Below are positions 20,439 to 32,733 of a stretch of DNA of 64,000 nucleotides, in pieces. The position numbers and the translations under genes are program-made. The stretch lies in NCBI RefSeq assembly GCF_030272615.1, contig NC_081414.1, forward strand, positions 811,679,069-811,743,068, read 5' to 3'. Numbering within the stretch: the stretch's first letter is position 1; each line of letters opens with the position of its first letter. Under the pieces are notes generated by a model. The model ran no database searches and was not told the origin of the DNA. It worked only from the letters and a program-made list of their open reading frames with translations. Origin of the DNA: Cryptomeria japonica. Its lineage: Eukaryota; Streptophyta; Pinopsida; Cupressales; Cupressaceae.

Positions 20439-23400
20439 CCTACTAGAATCACTAATCTTTTGGATGGGTCATCTTGTATCATATCCAATATTTATTCTCC
20501 TAATAGTAAAAATGATAGGAAGATTCTTTGGAACTCTTTGGTTAGCTCAAGACAACTTTTTGTAATGAGAAATGGATTTTGATGTGTGATTTTAATTGCC
20601 CTATTTCAAATCATGGAAAAATGGTTAGGGTTCTAATTTTTGAAAACAACAAGCAAGATCTTTTAGATCTTATTAATGCTTTGGGGTTGTTGGATCTGGA
20701 GCTAAATGGATCTAGGTTCACATGGTCCAATAGGCGTAGTGGGTAAGATCTTATTCAAGATAGACTTGAGAGGGGTCTCATTTCTCCTGATTGGCTGATG
20801 GATTTTTCTTGTAATTTATCTTCACTGTCCAGGATTGGATCTGATCACTTCCCAATTTTGTTGAGTATCTCTTCCCTCAGTAGGACAAAGGCTTTTCCAT
20901 TTAGATTTGAAAAAAAGTGGACCCACAATCCCGATTTTGTTGATAGGATTGTGGAATTGTGGGATATTGAGGTCCATGGAACTACTATGTATAGAGTGGC
21001 CAAGAAATTGTCTAATGTTAAAGCTAATGTCCAGAAATGGAATAAGTCCTCATTTGGAAACATCTTCTAGCTGAAAGATTCTTTGGAAAGGGAGCTTAAT
21101 GATATTCAAATTAAAATTCAATCCCAAGGGTATTGCCCTAATATTATGGAAAAAGAAGTGGTGCTCCTTTCCAAATTGCTTGATGTTATTTCTAAAAAGG
21201 AGAAGTTTTGGAAACAAATATCTAGAGCCATTTAGCTGAAAAATGGTGATAAAAATATTAATTTTTTTCCATATGATGACTCTTAAGTATAGAGCTACTA
21301 ATAGAATAAAGAGGATCTTTGTTAGTAACCATTGGATTGACAAGCATAAGGAGATGAGCTCTAAAGTTGTTCGTTACTTTTTTGATCTTTTGTCTATTGA
21401 TTTTCCTCTTGACATGGTGGCTCAAGAAGATATCCTTAATGAAATAAATGCATGTATCTCCCAAGACATGAATTATGAGTTGTCTAGAATCCCCTCTGTC
21501 GACGAGGTTAGGAAAGCAGTTTTTTCCTATGAGGGGAATAAAGTTTCGGGTCCTGATGGGTTTCCTATGGTTTTCTTCTAACTTTTTTGGTCTATTGTGG
21601 GGGAAGATGTTGTGAATGTTGTTGTTCAAGAATTTTTAATTCCTAAGAAACTTGATTCTTGTTGGTTTCAAGAATTTAGGCCTATTAGTTTATGAAATTC
21701 CATTTATAAGATCTTTTCTAAAATTTTGGTTCTTAGATTGAAAAAGTTTCTTTCCCTTTTGATCTCAAAACTACATAATGGTTTTTTTCTAGGGTGACAA
21801 ATTTTAAATTTCATTTTTTTCGATTCATGAAAACATCCATTCCTTTTTGGTGAATAAAAAGCCAAGATTTTTTTTTTGAAATTGGATCTACTAAAGGCCT
21901 ATGACATGTTGGACTGGAGTTTTCTGATCAGGATGCTTCATGCATTTGGTTTTGGTGATCATTTTATTCATTTGATTAATCAATGTATCTCTACTTCTAA
22001 ATTGTCGATGCTGATTAAAGGATCTCCTTCTTCTTTCTTTTTAGCTTCCAAAGGTCTCAGGTAGGGGGATCCCATCTCACTCTTTTTTTCATCATTACGG
22101 GAGAATCTCTCAGCAAAATCATTCATAGGGAAGTCCAGACTAGTAGGCTTAAAGGTCTCTGACCTTCTTCAAAATCTCAAATATGTTCTAACCAACAGTT
22201 TGCGGATGATACTTTGCTGATGGGGGAAATCTCTATCTCGGAGGCTAAATCGTTGAAGCGACTTTTTTCTCTTTATGAAAAAGGTTTTGGTCAAAGGATT
22301 TGTCTCCTCAAAAGTTCTATATTCTTATTGAATACCCCTAATCACATATAGATTAATATTGTTGAGACATTGGACTATAAGATGGCCTCCTTCCCAGATA
22401 CTTATTTGGGGCTCCCTCTCTACTCAGATCTTGCTCCGAATGTTTTTTGGTCTAATCTAATTGATCATTTCCAGAACAAACTGGCATGATGGAAGGTTTC
22501 TTTGCTGAGCCAAGCTAGTAAGCTCTAATTTATTAAATCCTCTTTGTAGAATCTCCCGGTTTATACCATGAGTCTCTTTAAAATCCTTGCCAAATTTCTT
22601 GACTAAATGGAGAAAATCTAGAAGAATTTTTTATGGACAGGTATTGAATCTAAAAATTGCCTTCATCTTGTGGTATGGCATTAGGTCTATCTTTCGAAGA
22701 AGCTTGGCAGTCTTTCTATCAGACATATCCATACTTCAATGTGGCTTTCCTGGGCAAATAGTTGTGGAGAGTGCTTAAGGAGTCTAATGAATGGACTTCT
22801 ATCATCCACAAGAAGAACTTTCATCTTGCCCATTCTCCTCAAGATATTATTGAAGGTCTCTTCTTACCCTAGTATGCTTCTATCCTTTGGTCAAACATTC
22901 TCAATACTAGATCCCTAATCTCTAAAGGATGGATGTGGTCCATTGGTAATAGTCAGAACATTTGATTTTGGGAAGATTGGTGGGATGGAGACTTTCTTTA
23001 AAACATTGTAGTTGGGCAGCCTTTGTGATGGACAAGTGTAAAGATCAAACTAGCAATTGGTTTTCTGATTATATTCAGAATGGTAGATGGATTGACTTCT
23101 CTATGTTGGATCCATTTCTCCTCCCTCTCCAGAAATGGCTCTTCAATATTCACATTCCTTCTTTTCCTATTGAGGATTCCCTAGTTTGTGTGGGTTCTTC
23201 CTCTAGAGGATTCTCTGTGTCATACACCTCTGCTTTTCTTTGTAGATCCTTTGAATCAGCCCTTTTTTGGTCTTGCCTTTGCAAAAAATTCTTAATCTCT
23301 AAAGTTAGCATTTTATTTTGGGTTTTTATGAAGAATATAGTTCTCTCCATTGATAATCTATGCAAAAGATGGATGTCTTTGCCTAACCTATGCTTTCTTT

Positions 23401-24327
23401 GTAAGGAAGCGGCCGAATATGTTGCTCACTTGTTGCTGCATTGCTCCTTTATCTAGGAGATTTGGGCTCATTTCTTTCAACTCTAGGGTGTGTGTTAGTA
23501 TTTCCCCTTGATCTTGATGGATTGTTGGTCTTAATTTTCCTTCCCATCGGATAACCAATCTCATATGGTTTTATGGAATTTTATGCTTCCTCATATTACC
23601 TAGGGCATTTGGAAAGAAAGGAATAACTGCATCTTTAGAGACAAAGATTCTTCGATTGTAGTGCTTGCTCGACATATTCAAACCTCTATTGAGGATAATT
23701 TCATAACTTCCTACCATTCATTCCTCCGAATTGGATTGGGACATTATCAATAGATGGCACATTGATTGGGATATTTCAAGACCTATTGTTAAAACAAAGT
23801 GCATTAGAACCAACATTTTTTGGACTACTCCTCCTAGAGGATGGATCAACATTAATATTGACGGGGTGGCCAAAGGAAATCTTGGTCCAACAAGTTGTGG
23901 GGGAGTTTCTTATGATTACAATGGTAGGCTTGTCTCGGAAGTGGCACTCCCATTGGGCACTTAGACAAACCATTATGCTCAGGAAAATGCGACCTACATT
24001 GGGCTTAAAATGGCTATCCGTGAAGGATTCAGGAAAGTCTAGATGGAAAGTGAATCACTAAATATAATCAACAATTTGATTAGAAATACTACCCCTAGCT
24101 AGAAGATTAATCATTTAATGCAGGAGTATTTCAATATGATTGCCAAATTTGAGGCAATTAAAATTTTGCACATTTTGAGAGAGGGTAACAGGCCTACAGG
24201 CCACATGGCAAATCTCCGTGGTGTTAGAGATAACAAAAACTGGTGGTGGGAAGGGGAATCCTTTCCATTTTATTTCTATGAATTGGCAAGGGAGGATGCT
24301 GAAAACCTCTCTCTGATTGAGCATTAA
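20439..24327 (+). pseudogene. LINE ORF2 (endonuclease, RT, RNase H), decayed
   Basis: The endonuclease end is shown by SNIYSPNSKNDRKILW (about 20490) and GSDHFPILLSIS (about 20838). RT blocks are KVSGPDGFPMVFF (about 21541), FRPISL (21677), LDLLKAYDMLDWSFL (about 21880), a GDPISLFF block (about 22070) and the catalytic FADDTL (22198). A zinc-finger block CFLCKEAAEYVAHLLLHCSF follows (about 23390), then RNase H with WININIDGVAKGNLGPTSCG (about 23840) and REGNRPTGHMANL (about 24180). RNase H at the C-terminus is typical of plant L1 elements. The frame is broken more than ten times. The catalytic DD pair of RT remains; the rest is beyond function. Confidence 0.9.
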
Positions 24328-24470
24328 TTGTGACATCTTTTCACATGTGTAAATCTATTCATAGAAAGCTATGGTAACCTTCCAAATTATTTGTGTGGGT
24401 CTAGTTTGTTTTCGTCTATGTGAAGCCTAGTTTTAGTGTTACTAGTAAAATTTACAAAGGCATCAATATT

Positions 24471-25924
24471 ATGGGGGAAGACAAGAATAGAATAGAGTCA
24501 TCATTGTGTGAGCTTTCAGAGAAAAATGAAGAGGTCTAGAGAGAAGTCATGGATGGGGGTGTGGAACCATTTGACATAAAAATCCATAGTCAGAACCACC
24601 AGCTCATGGATTTGTTTCTTAGAAATTATAATAATGGGGTTGTAAGCGTGTATGGGGTAGAGTTCAAGATTGATGAACCCTTCATTTCTGAGATTCCTTG
24701 GCTTAGCATGAAGGGTAAAAAAATTTATAGGGAAAGGAAAAATTCGGAAGAAGCCCTCTCAATTTACTACAACAAAAAGAGTGAAAGAAGCAGAGTCAGG
24801 AAGAACCCAGATGGTGGCTATAATCAAAAGGAGCTTCTAAAGCTCTAGACGAACATGGCAGAGTTAATCATGAGGTACATAACCCTCGATTGTCACTATT
24901 CTATTATCTTTTCCTATCATTTTACTATTCTAAACCACTTTAGGCATGATAAAAGAATTTCAATCTTGTTTTATTTACTCTCATCTCTTGAGAATTCCAT
25001 TCATAAACATTTTGAGAATGAGGAAAACTTGGTTCTACATGAGGGGTTAATCCTCCTGGTTATGGAGTATGCTAAGGCTCATGAGGTTAAACCCTCCCCT
25101 GGTCTGAGAAACCCTAAATCCTTAGCCAACCAAGAGGTGCATGATGTTTCAGATACAAAGTTTGGCAAGGTGGAGGGCAGAATCGCTATGGACTGGAATG
25201 ACATCCATGTTTCAGATGATTCAAAATATAAGCCCTCAGAAGATGAGGGTCCCCTGCAGAAGCTCACACTTGGTACAAATAGTAGTAGGAAAGATCCACC
25301 TAGATGGGCAGTGAAAAAGTTGAAGTCCTATGTGTCTCATCCCCAAAATTTTGGCCCGTAAAATCTTAGAAAGCAAAAGATTGGAAAAGGTGGAGATTCA
25401 AGGAAAAGGGTAAAATTAAATTAAATTTGATATTCTCCTTAATGTGGACCCCAATGGGAGTAAATGTCAGGAAATAGATGTTGTCAAGCTCCTAGACATC
25501 ATTTGCTAATCACGATAAATATTTTCAATGGGTTTTTGGTGAAATTAATTTCTTGAAATAGGGGATCAAGTATATGGACTCTTTCACTAAGAATCCAACA
25601 CCTAATAAAATTGATAAACTCTTGAAGTTGTCCCAAAATATCATGGAATATATTAAGGTCATGAAGATAGAGCATGAGGCTAAGGTTGATAGGTTGGAGA
25701 ACGAATTCTAGGATTTAAAGGGTAAACTTAAGGGCTTGGTGGAGGTTAGTAAGGTGGTAATGTATAATAGTACCAAAGGCCTCAAAAGAGTCAACGAGGA
25801 AATCACCTTGCAGAAAGCTCATATGAATAGATCTGAACTATCCTCAGACATTAACCTAGACAAGAAAAACTAGGATATGCAGGCATCCACGGGGCCCTCT
25901 ACCAGGACCAGGAGCAAAAAATAG
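24471..25924 (+). pseudogene. Unknown ORF downstream of LINE ORF2
   Basis: ATG 24471 opens a frame (MGEDKNRIESSLCELSEKNE) that runs to 25361 with only two stops (24537 and 24846), then shifts frame and ends near 25924 with GPSTRTRSKK. A folded-looking block includes FKIDEPFISEIPWL (24664-24705) and LIMRYITLDCHYSIIFSYH (24864-24920). An acidic linker follows, then a coiled-coil stretch (LKGKLKGLVEVSKVV). I do not recognise the family. It lies between RNase H and the LINE 3' tail, so it seems part of the element. A similar short motif (LMRYVSFNDHF) follows RNase H in the second LINE at 37440. Confidence 0.6.
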
Positions 25925-26168
25925 GAAAGAAGAATTTTGACGTTCATCATGGAAGAACTTTAGGAGATCAATAATAGAGTGATCCAGAAGAATGTTGAGC
26001 TAGTGTTTCTTGTTTCCAGTTTATTTTTTGTAGTTTGACTTTTTCAGGTGCACCCCCTGTTTTTGTTTTTGTTTAGAAACTGGTTACTTTTTGGTTAACT
26101 CTGTTTATTTTTTGGATCGATTTGGGTATTAGGTCCCTGTAAAACCCATTTATCTTAATAAAAAAATA

Positions 26169-26838
26169 TGGCACTTTCTATTCTTATGATTGTTCTATTT
26201 TTATGTTTCAACCACTCCATTTTGTTGATGAGTGCACCCAATGGTAGATTTAATGTAAATTCAATGGTTTTAACAAAAAATAAGAAGCTATATGAAATGT
26301 ATTAACCAGCTCTTTCTATGCTTAATGCTTTGATATAGTACCCGCTTTGCTTCTCAACTGGAGGTTTTAATTGACAAAAGTAATCAAATACTTCATTCTT
26401 ATATCTTATAAAGTAGAAAGACATTTTACTTCCATAATCATTGATGAATTGAAAGAAGCAATATCTTCCACCAATTGAGGGTGTTTGTATTGGCCCATAA
26501 AAATTTGAATGGGTAATCTAAAATGGTGCCTTTGTCTTGGTTTATGTACTTTCTCGAAATGATTCTATATGTTGCTCACCCATTATTAAACCTTCACATA
26601 ATTTTCTATTTTTTTTAATAACCAAAAATCCTTTACCATGATTTTATTAAGTAGTATGTTTATTCCTTCAAAGTAAAGGTGTCCAAAACATAGATTCCAT
26701 AACCAAATTTATTTTTTTTCTACTTAGAGATTTCTTGAGTGAGTACTATATTTTTCTCTTCATCCACTTGTGAGGTCTTGAGGGGTATGCTTGAGAAAAT
26801 TCTACTTTCAAATCTTGTTTTAACCTTAGGGGAATATT
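26169..26838 (-). pseudogene. Copia integrase fragment of element J
   Basis: Minus-strand blocks include LCEGLIMGEQHIESF (end of the HHCC zinc region), PIQTPSIGGRYCFFQFINDY (catalytic core), VEKQSGYYIKAL, and HQQNGVVET near 26240. Several stops and frame changes are present. The expected first catalytic Asp lies in HSNFYGPIQ and is replaced by Asn. It ends at the LINE junction (26168). Confidence 0.75.
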
Positions 26839-26843
26839 CTATT

Positions 26844-27552
26844 TGTTAGGTCCCAAAGACAACTAAGAGGGGGGGGCTGAATGAGTTGTCTAATAAATTC
26901 AAACCAAAAACAACTTAATCAACCTTAATTCTTAATACTGGTAAATCAAACTTTATGCCAGTAGACAGTTTATCAGTTAATTATAGTGCTAGTAAAGATT
27001 AGTCCATGAAACATAAAGATAATAACATCCACAACACATAACACCAATATTTGTATGTGGAAACCCTATAAGGGGAAAAACCATGGTGGGAAACCTTACC
27101 CACAATCAGATGATACTATTATAGATAGAATGTGTATACAAATGGGGTCTACACATGCAAAAAGGCCAAGCGCCTAGAGCTCACTGCTCAAACACAAATA
27201 GGAGTCACACTGACTACAATTGGATAGTTAAATCCAATAATGATGTACTGCTCAAAATAGCATCTTCATATGCTGGATTCAGTATAGGTGTAGTTCTGAT
27301 TGCTTTCACAAAAACCTTGCTTCACCTTCAAATGATGTCTGTGTATATAGCTCTGCTTATTCTCTCATATACCTTCTTACAATTCCTTATCCTGATCGCA
27401 TGTCAATCTTACAATTAAGATCTTACATATATACCATAACCTAAGACCAATTTTAGTAGGTCGGCTCTAAGAGATATTACAATAAAATAATTATAAGTAA
27501 ATCAATAACCGATGCAATATCCGATTCAACATGTTGGCTTAATGCATTTACA
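26844..27552 (-). repeat. Partial 3' LTR of element K
   Basis: About 709 bp matching the inner side of the 5' LTR (29109-29815) with few differences, starting TGTTAGGTCC on the plus strand. The distal about 358 bp are missing at the deletion joint. It includes the conserved copia block with CCATGGTTTTTCCCCTTAT on the minus strand near 27080. Confidence 0.85.
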
Positions 27553-29051
27553 TGACAGAGTCTCTTATGCCATAGGCAACTTTCATCAATGTGTGCAATC
27601 CAGCATGTCTTTTCACTGTTATTCAAATGAAAGATATTACCTCTAGTTTGATTACCGGTTGCAATTTCTAAACTAGTTTTGTTCATAATTTTGCATTTAA
27701 CATTCTTGAATTGTAACTGAAATCATTTCTAATTGACCAATACTCAAAAGATTATGCTTTAAACCTTCTACAAAGTAAACATTGTCAGTATTATACTTAC
27801 CATCAAGAGATATAGTACCTTTTCCTTTGATCAAACAAGCTTTATCATCTCCAAATCTTACTAGACCTCCATTATATTCCTGAAAGTTCAAGAATTTACC
27901 TTTATCACCAATCATATGATGTGAACATCTGGAATCTATGATCCATTCATCCTTAACTTCAACTTTAGCTGCCAGGACCTACTCTATTGGTTGAATAGTA
28001 GGTGTCGGTTGATCTTATATTATAGCAACAAAAACCCATCCATTATCTGTCGGATCTTCATCAGAATCATCAGTGAATCCTTCATCAACAAGATTACAAT
28101 ATTTATCTTTATTCTTCTTAAATCTGTATCTCTGATATTCAGGGTTAGGCTTGTATGTTCTTCTAGCTTCTTCTCTCAGTCTAGCATGTCTATCAGGGCA
28201 TATTGAAGCCATATGACCAATCTTATTACAGTTAAAACATTTAAAGGGTGCTTTACCTTCATACTTACTTCCAACTGGACCTTAGGCATTTTGCTTGCAA
28301 ATAGTTCTTCAAGTTCTTCATTTTCTCTCATGCTTTCCTAAAGTTCTCTTGCATAAAAGGCTTTCCTATCAGATTTGTCAAAAGATGGTGCAGATGATGT
28401 TGCTGCCTTAAAAACTAAATCTGTCTTTATAGTAGCAACATGACCAAATTCCTCAATTTCAAAAGCTAAAAGTTTTCCAATCAATGTATCCCTAGATACT
28501 GATGTATTAGGCATTGTTCTCAACTCATTTATAGCAGCAACTTTCATTTTATATGCCGGTGGAAATCCTCTTAAAACTTTTAAAACAATTTCATCTTCAC
28601 TTAAGGTTCCTCCACAACATTTACTACCCAAAACAATGTCATTTACTCTTTCCATAAAAGCAAAAATCCTTTCATCTTCTTCCATTTTCAGATTTTCATA
28701 CCTGACCCGGAAGCTTTCAAGTTTTGCAATTTTGACTTTGGAATCTCCTTCATTCAATGTTTCCAAATGATCCCAAATAGCTTTAGCAGTAGACCTATCT
28801 AATAATCTCATGATTTACTGATCTAATAATGCGCTCAAAAGTGCTTCTCTTGCCTTGCAATCATTTTCTTCATCTTTTCCTAAGGTAGGTGGATTAGGAT
28901 GACTTTGAGTAGGAGAAATGTAACCATTCTTTGTAACATCCCATATGTCCTTTCCAATGCAATTTAGATGTGTCTCCATTCTGATCTTCCATATGCCATA
29001 GTTGCTTCCATCAAGTTTAGGACTATCCTTCCTAAAATAGTTAGTAGACAA
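27546..29051 (-). pseudogene. Copia gag-protease-integrase start of element K
   Basis: Gag begins near 29051 (NYFRKDSPKLDGSNYGIWKI), without a clear ATG, and continues through WDHLETLNEGDSKVKIAKLE and VLRGFPPAYKMKVAAINELR. A knuckle CFNCNKIGHMASIC lies near 28200-28240. The protease reads WIIDSRCSHHM near 27940, where the Gly after Asp-Ser is Arg, so it is probably dead. The pre-integrase block LWHKRLCHVN at 27550-27580 is the last part. Stops occur near 28812, 28337 and 28014, and a frameshift lies between 28340 and 28210. IN core, RT and RNase H are deleted. Confidence 0.85.
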
Positions 29052-29093
29052 TGGATCTCCTCAAGCATTTAAACTTTTACAAAAAGAGGACTC

Positions 29094-29105
29094 GGCTGTG
29101 ATACC
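29094..29105 (-). other. Primer binding site of element K
   Basis: Minus strand reads TGGTATCACAGC, a Met-tRNA-type PBS with one change, three bases after the LTR end at 29109. Confidence 0.8.
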
Positions 29106-29108
29106 AAT

Positions 29109-30173
29109 TGTTAGGTCCTAGAGACAACTGAGAGGGGGGGATGAATCAGTTGTCTAATAAATTCAAACCAAAAACAACTTAACCAACCTTAATTCTTAAT
29201 ACCGGTAAATCAAACTTTATGTCGATAGACACTTTATCAGTTAATTATAGTACCGATAAAGATTAATGCATGAAACATAAACACAATAACATCCACAACA
29301 CATAACCCCAATATTTGTAAGTGGAAACCCAGTAAGGGGAAAAACCATGGTGGGAAACCTTACCCACAATCAAACGATACTACTACAGATAGTATGTGTA
29401 TACAAATGGGGTCTGCACATGTAGAAAGACCAATTGCCTAGAGCTCACTGCTCAAACACAAATAGGAGTCACACAGACTACAATTCGATGGTTAAATCCA
29501 ATAATGATGTACTGCTCAAAATAGCATCTTCATATGCTGGATTCGATACCGGTGTAGTTATGATTGCTTTCACAAAAACCTTGCTTCACCTTCAAATGAT
29601 GTCTATGTGTATAGCTCTGCTTATTCTCACATATACTTTCTTACAATTCCTTATCCTGATCGCATGTCGATCTTACAATTAAGATCTTACATATATACCA
29701 TAACCTAAGACCAATTTTAGTAGGTCAGCTCTAAAAGATATTACAATAAAATAATTATAAGTAAATCAATAACCGATCCAATATCCAATTCAACATGTCA
29801 GCTTAATGCATTTACAATAACAACAAAATCATCTCCAAAGCATGTTGTGCTGATATGGAATAGATAAGTCTGTCGGTGCTTATTCTGGACCTATTTGCCG
29901 GTAAAAGAAAATATGCAAATACGAATATGCCAATGAACAATTCTCCAAGACAAAGTGTCCAAACAATGTCTTCGACATAACCAAATGCTTTCCATGTCAT
30001 TCCAAGTGCCGGTGAACAATACATCCCGCCGGTGAAATAGATACCGGTGACTGTGCATAAAGTCACTTGCTTGCCGGTGAACATTGTTGATCCTCCAAAG
30101 TGTCGGAGTTGATAAGTGTTATAAGTGTTGATACAAATGACAAAACCATATCAACATAACCAAAATACCAACA
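29109..30173 (-). repeat. 5' LTR of element K
   Basis: 1065 bp, TGTTAGGTCC to ATACCAACA on the plus strand. It carries the C-run plus CTCTCAGTTG end on the minus strand, the conserved GGTTTTTCCCC block near 29340, and several CCGGT or CCGGTG motifs between 29890 and 30080. Confidence 0.85.
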
Positions 30174-30178
30174 CCATT

Positions 30179-31606
30179 TCTAGTAATTTGCACATTTTTA
30201 ATGAGTTGATTACTTGAAAATTTATCTAAAATTGTGTATTCTTTGTTTAGAAATATTTTATACCCATTTTGAACAAGTTGTCCAATGCTCATCAACATAT
30301 ATTTTAAGCCAAAAACAAAATAGACACCAAAATTAAACTTTTTCTCCTACTTTTTCATTAGATTGTTTATGTTTCCCTTCCCCATAACTGATGCTTTGTT
30401 GTGATTTCATAATGTGGTATCTAATTTTGTATTTTCTTCTAAACTACAAAATATTTCTAAGCTCCATGTTGAATGATTTCTACAACCTGAGTTTAAAAAT
30501 CATACATTCTTTTGATTCTCTTATACAACATTGCAAACTAAAGTTATACAACCATGGTTTTGATTTTATTCATTAGTTTTCACTATTTTTCCTAGAACCG
30601 TATTTTTCCTTATTTTATTCACTTGATTAATGGTCATGTTTCTTGCAATAATGTCATTGAACTTGAGATTTGTCATAAATTTTTCCTTCCGATGGATTTG
30701 AGTTTAGTTTTGACCGTTGTTTTTTCCAATTGAGTTTGATGGGTTGATTCTTCCACATCTATATGAATTTTCTCCTCTATCTCTAAGATTCACTCTTTCA
30801 TTGCCTTTACCATGACTGATTGAAACTTGTGTCTTGAAGGCATACTCAAAAGATAAATTTACAAACCTACTTAGCCAATTCTCATGAGAAACAAGAGATG
30901 CATGAATTTCATCCATAGTAAATTATCGGAGATTAATTTATCTCTTGTACAACTACCACAATATATTTAAATGTTATAGGTGTCCTCCTTAAAATATATT
31001 CAACTACTCTTGTATCTTCAAGAATGTCACTATGAGATATGATTCAATTTACCAATCCAATAATTTTAGTAAAGAATGAGTGTATCTTTTTAGAATCTTT
31101 CACATATATTGTCTCAAAGTCTCTTATTAATATTTGCAATTTAGTTGATTTTACCTTAGCCATTCTTTTATATTAAATTTGAATAATGTCTCATGCTTTT
31201 GTTGATTTTGTAGCTGCTGTAATTCATGAGAATATGCTCTCATGAATTGCTTGTAAGATGTAGAAGAGAGCCTTAGAAACCTTTTTCCTTTTATCCTGAG
31301 AAAATCCTTCTCTACTTCAGATGATGCATTATATGTTGCTGTGTCTACATGTTAAAGGAAGTTGTTCTCTACAAGCTCCCATATATCTGGAAAGCTAATA
31401 ATTGTTTCATCTTTATTGACCAGTAATTATAGTTCTTTCCAGTAAACTAGAGAATTTGTGGAATTCTAAGACCTGTCCTAGAAGAAGATTACATTGTTGG
31501 ATGAGAAGAATTATGTTGGATAATTCTTAGCTCCTTGTAAAACTTTCTTGAAACCATTAGCCATGCTCTGATAAACTTCACTTGACAACCTTCAATTCTG
31601 ATGCCA
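30179..31606 (-). pseudogene. Copia gag and protease region of element J
   Basis: From right to left the minus strand encodes gag (KLQILIRDFETIYVKDSKKI near 31130; DEIHASLVSHENWLSRFVNL at about 30860-30910), a degenerate zinc-knuckle region near 30620, a protease block FLNSGCRNHS near 30490 (active Asp replaced by Asn), and the pre-integrase block VYFVFGLKYMLMSIGQLVQN near 30270. Frame changes and stops are frequent. The part after VQITRN is at 26838 and below, beyond element K. Confidence 0.75.
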
Positions 31607-32139
31607 TGTGAAAGGAAGAGCCAGAGGAGAGAAAAATAAAAATAGAAACGAAAAATAATAGAAACGAAAAAATAATCTAAAAATGATTTATATTTCATAT
31701 ATTTCAAATATATAGAAACTTAATTATATTCATAATTTGTTGCTCTTCCTTCTACATTAAAAAGGAAAACAAAATAAAGCACTCTTGTTCATTTGCTGCT
31801 TCTTCAAACTCGCTAATGCACACCATACAACATTCTTTTCATATATTCCAAAATAACAAACTTCATCGTTCCATGTATATCCCCATGAATAACAATAAAA
31901 ACAAAGGAATTGATTATTGATTAAATGTAGTTCTTCTATGCGTGAAAATATCAAAATAGAGATTAGATTCCTATTTTAAATGTTATCCCGTAGTAGCAAA
32001 TGTCAAGATAAAGATAAAGATGAGAGGGGATGGAGAAGTGAATTCCCACAAGTATCAGTGGATTGAGAAGATATGAAACAACAAATAGAATAGAAAGATT
32101 TAGGAGTAGTTAATGTAGTCGTTAGCTGGAATTCCAACA
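31607..32139 (-). repeat. 5' LTR of element J
   Basis: About 533 bp, TGTGAAAGGAAG to ATTCCAACA on the plus strand, directly upstream of the PBS-like TGGCATCAGAATTG on the minus strand. It is AT-rich and unlike the other LTRs. Only one copy is seen, so the outer end is approximate. Confidence 0.6.
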
Positions 32140-32733
32140 GTTTGCTAGCTGGTTAGCTTACTATTTCTACATACTGGTACGTTGCATCTTATATGGTTAA
32201 TTTATTTTAACTTTTCATCTGTGATTTCTAGTAAATAAGAAAATCAACTTAAAATGTCTAAAATTAATTTTAATATTTGTTAAGCATGAGAATGAATGGT
32301 AAATTTCAAAGTTTTCTTATTAAAAACAATATTGTGAGTTATTTTTATTTTGTTGGTGATATTGAATGTGTTTTTTAATGTGTCCACCAGAAATAAAGTC
32401 TTGTTGAATGTAAGACTAGAACAACATAAAAAATAAAATCATAATTATACCAAAAAAAAATTCAATGTAAGACACTGACAACATAAATGATGAGACCATA
32501 AACATGATCATAACTTTCCTCTTAATCAAACACGATTAAAACAATTTGGTAAAAAAAATACTCCATAAAGAGAAATACGGTGGAAGCTTTAATTAGTAGT
32601 ACGAAATAAGTATATGCAGCATAACTACTGTTCATCAATACAATTTTCACGTGTATATATATATATATGAGGCTCAAACTTGTGCTATGAAATTAGAACA
32701 ACAACATTTAACATTGAGAATGTCACTGTCAGT
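32140..32733. other. AT-rich spacer downstream of the F-box gene
   Basis: No coding or element signature is seen. It contains an A-run near 32451-32460 and a (TA)n run at about 32655-32669. It should hold the 3' UTR of the F-box gene; I found no clear AATAAA close to the stop. Confidence 0.55.

Larger units (their letters stand above)
20439..26168 (+). mobile_element. 5'-truncated L1-type LINE with an extra 3' ORF
   Basis: Order: partial endonuclease, RT, zinc-finger region, RNase H (end 24327), a second ORF (24471-25924), then a 3' tail ending TTATCTTAATAAAAAAA at 26168. The 3' side directly joins an integrase frame of copia J (minus), so the LINE appears to have inserted into J. The 5' side starts inside the endonuclease, as is common for truncated LINEs, next to the LTR of I. 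Many stops and frameshifts show it is inactive. Confidence 0.8.
26844..30173 (-). mobile_element. Copia element K with internal deletion, inserted in J
   Basis: Minus strand: 5' LTR 29109-30173, PBS, gag-PR-start of IN (27546-29051), then directly a partial 3' LTR (26844-27552). The pol break and the LTR join share TGTAAAT on the minus strand, so one deletion removed most of pol and the first about 358 bp of the 3' LTR. Target duplications are CTATT (26839-26843) and CCATT (30174-30178), one mismatch. Confidence 0.85.
26169..32139 (-). mobile_element. Decayed copia element J, split by copia K
   Basis: On the minus strand: 5' LTR 31607-32139, PBS-like TGGCATCAGAATTG, gag, protease and start of integrase (30179-31606), then element K, then integrase (26169-26838). 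The flanks of K join in frame (VQITRN then RIFPLRLKQDLK), proving the nesting. J ends within integrase where the LINE tail begins; RT, RNase H and the 3' LTR are not found. It belongs to a copia lineage different from A, E and F, with a short LTR. Confidence 0.8.
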
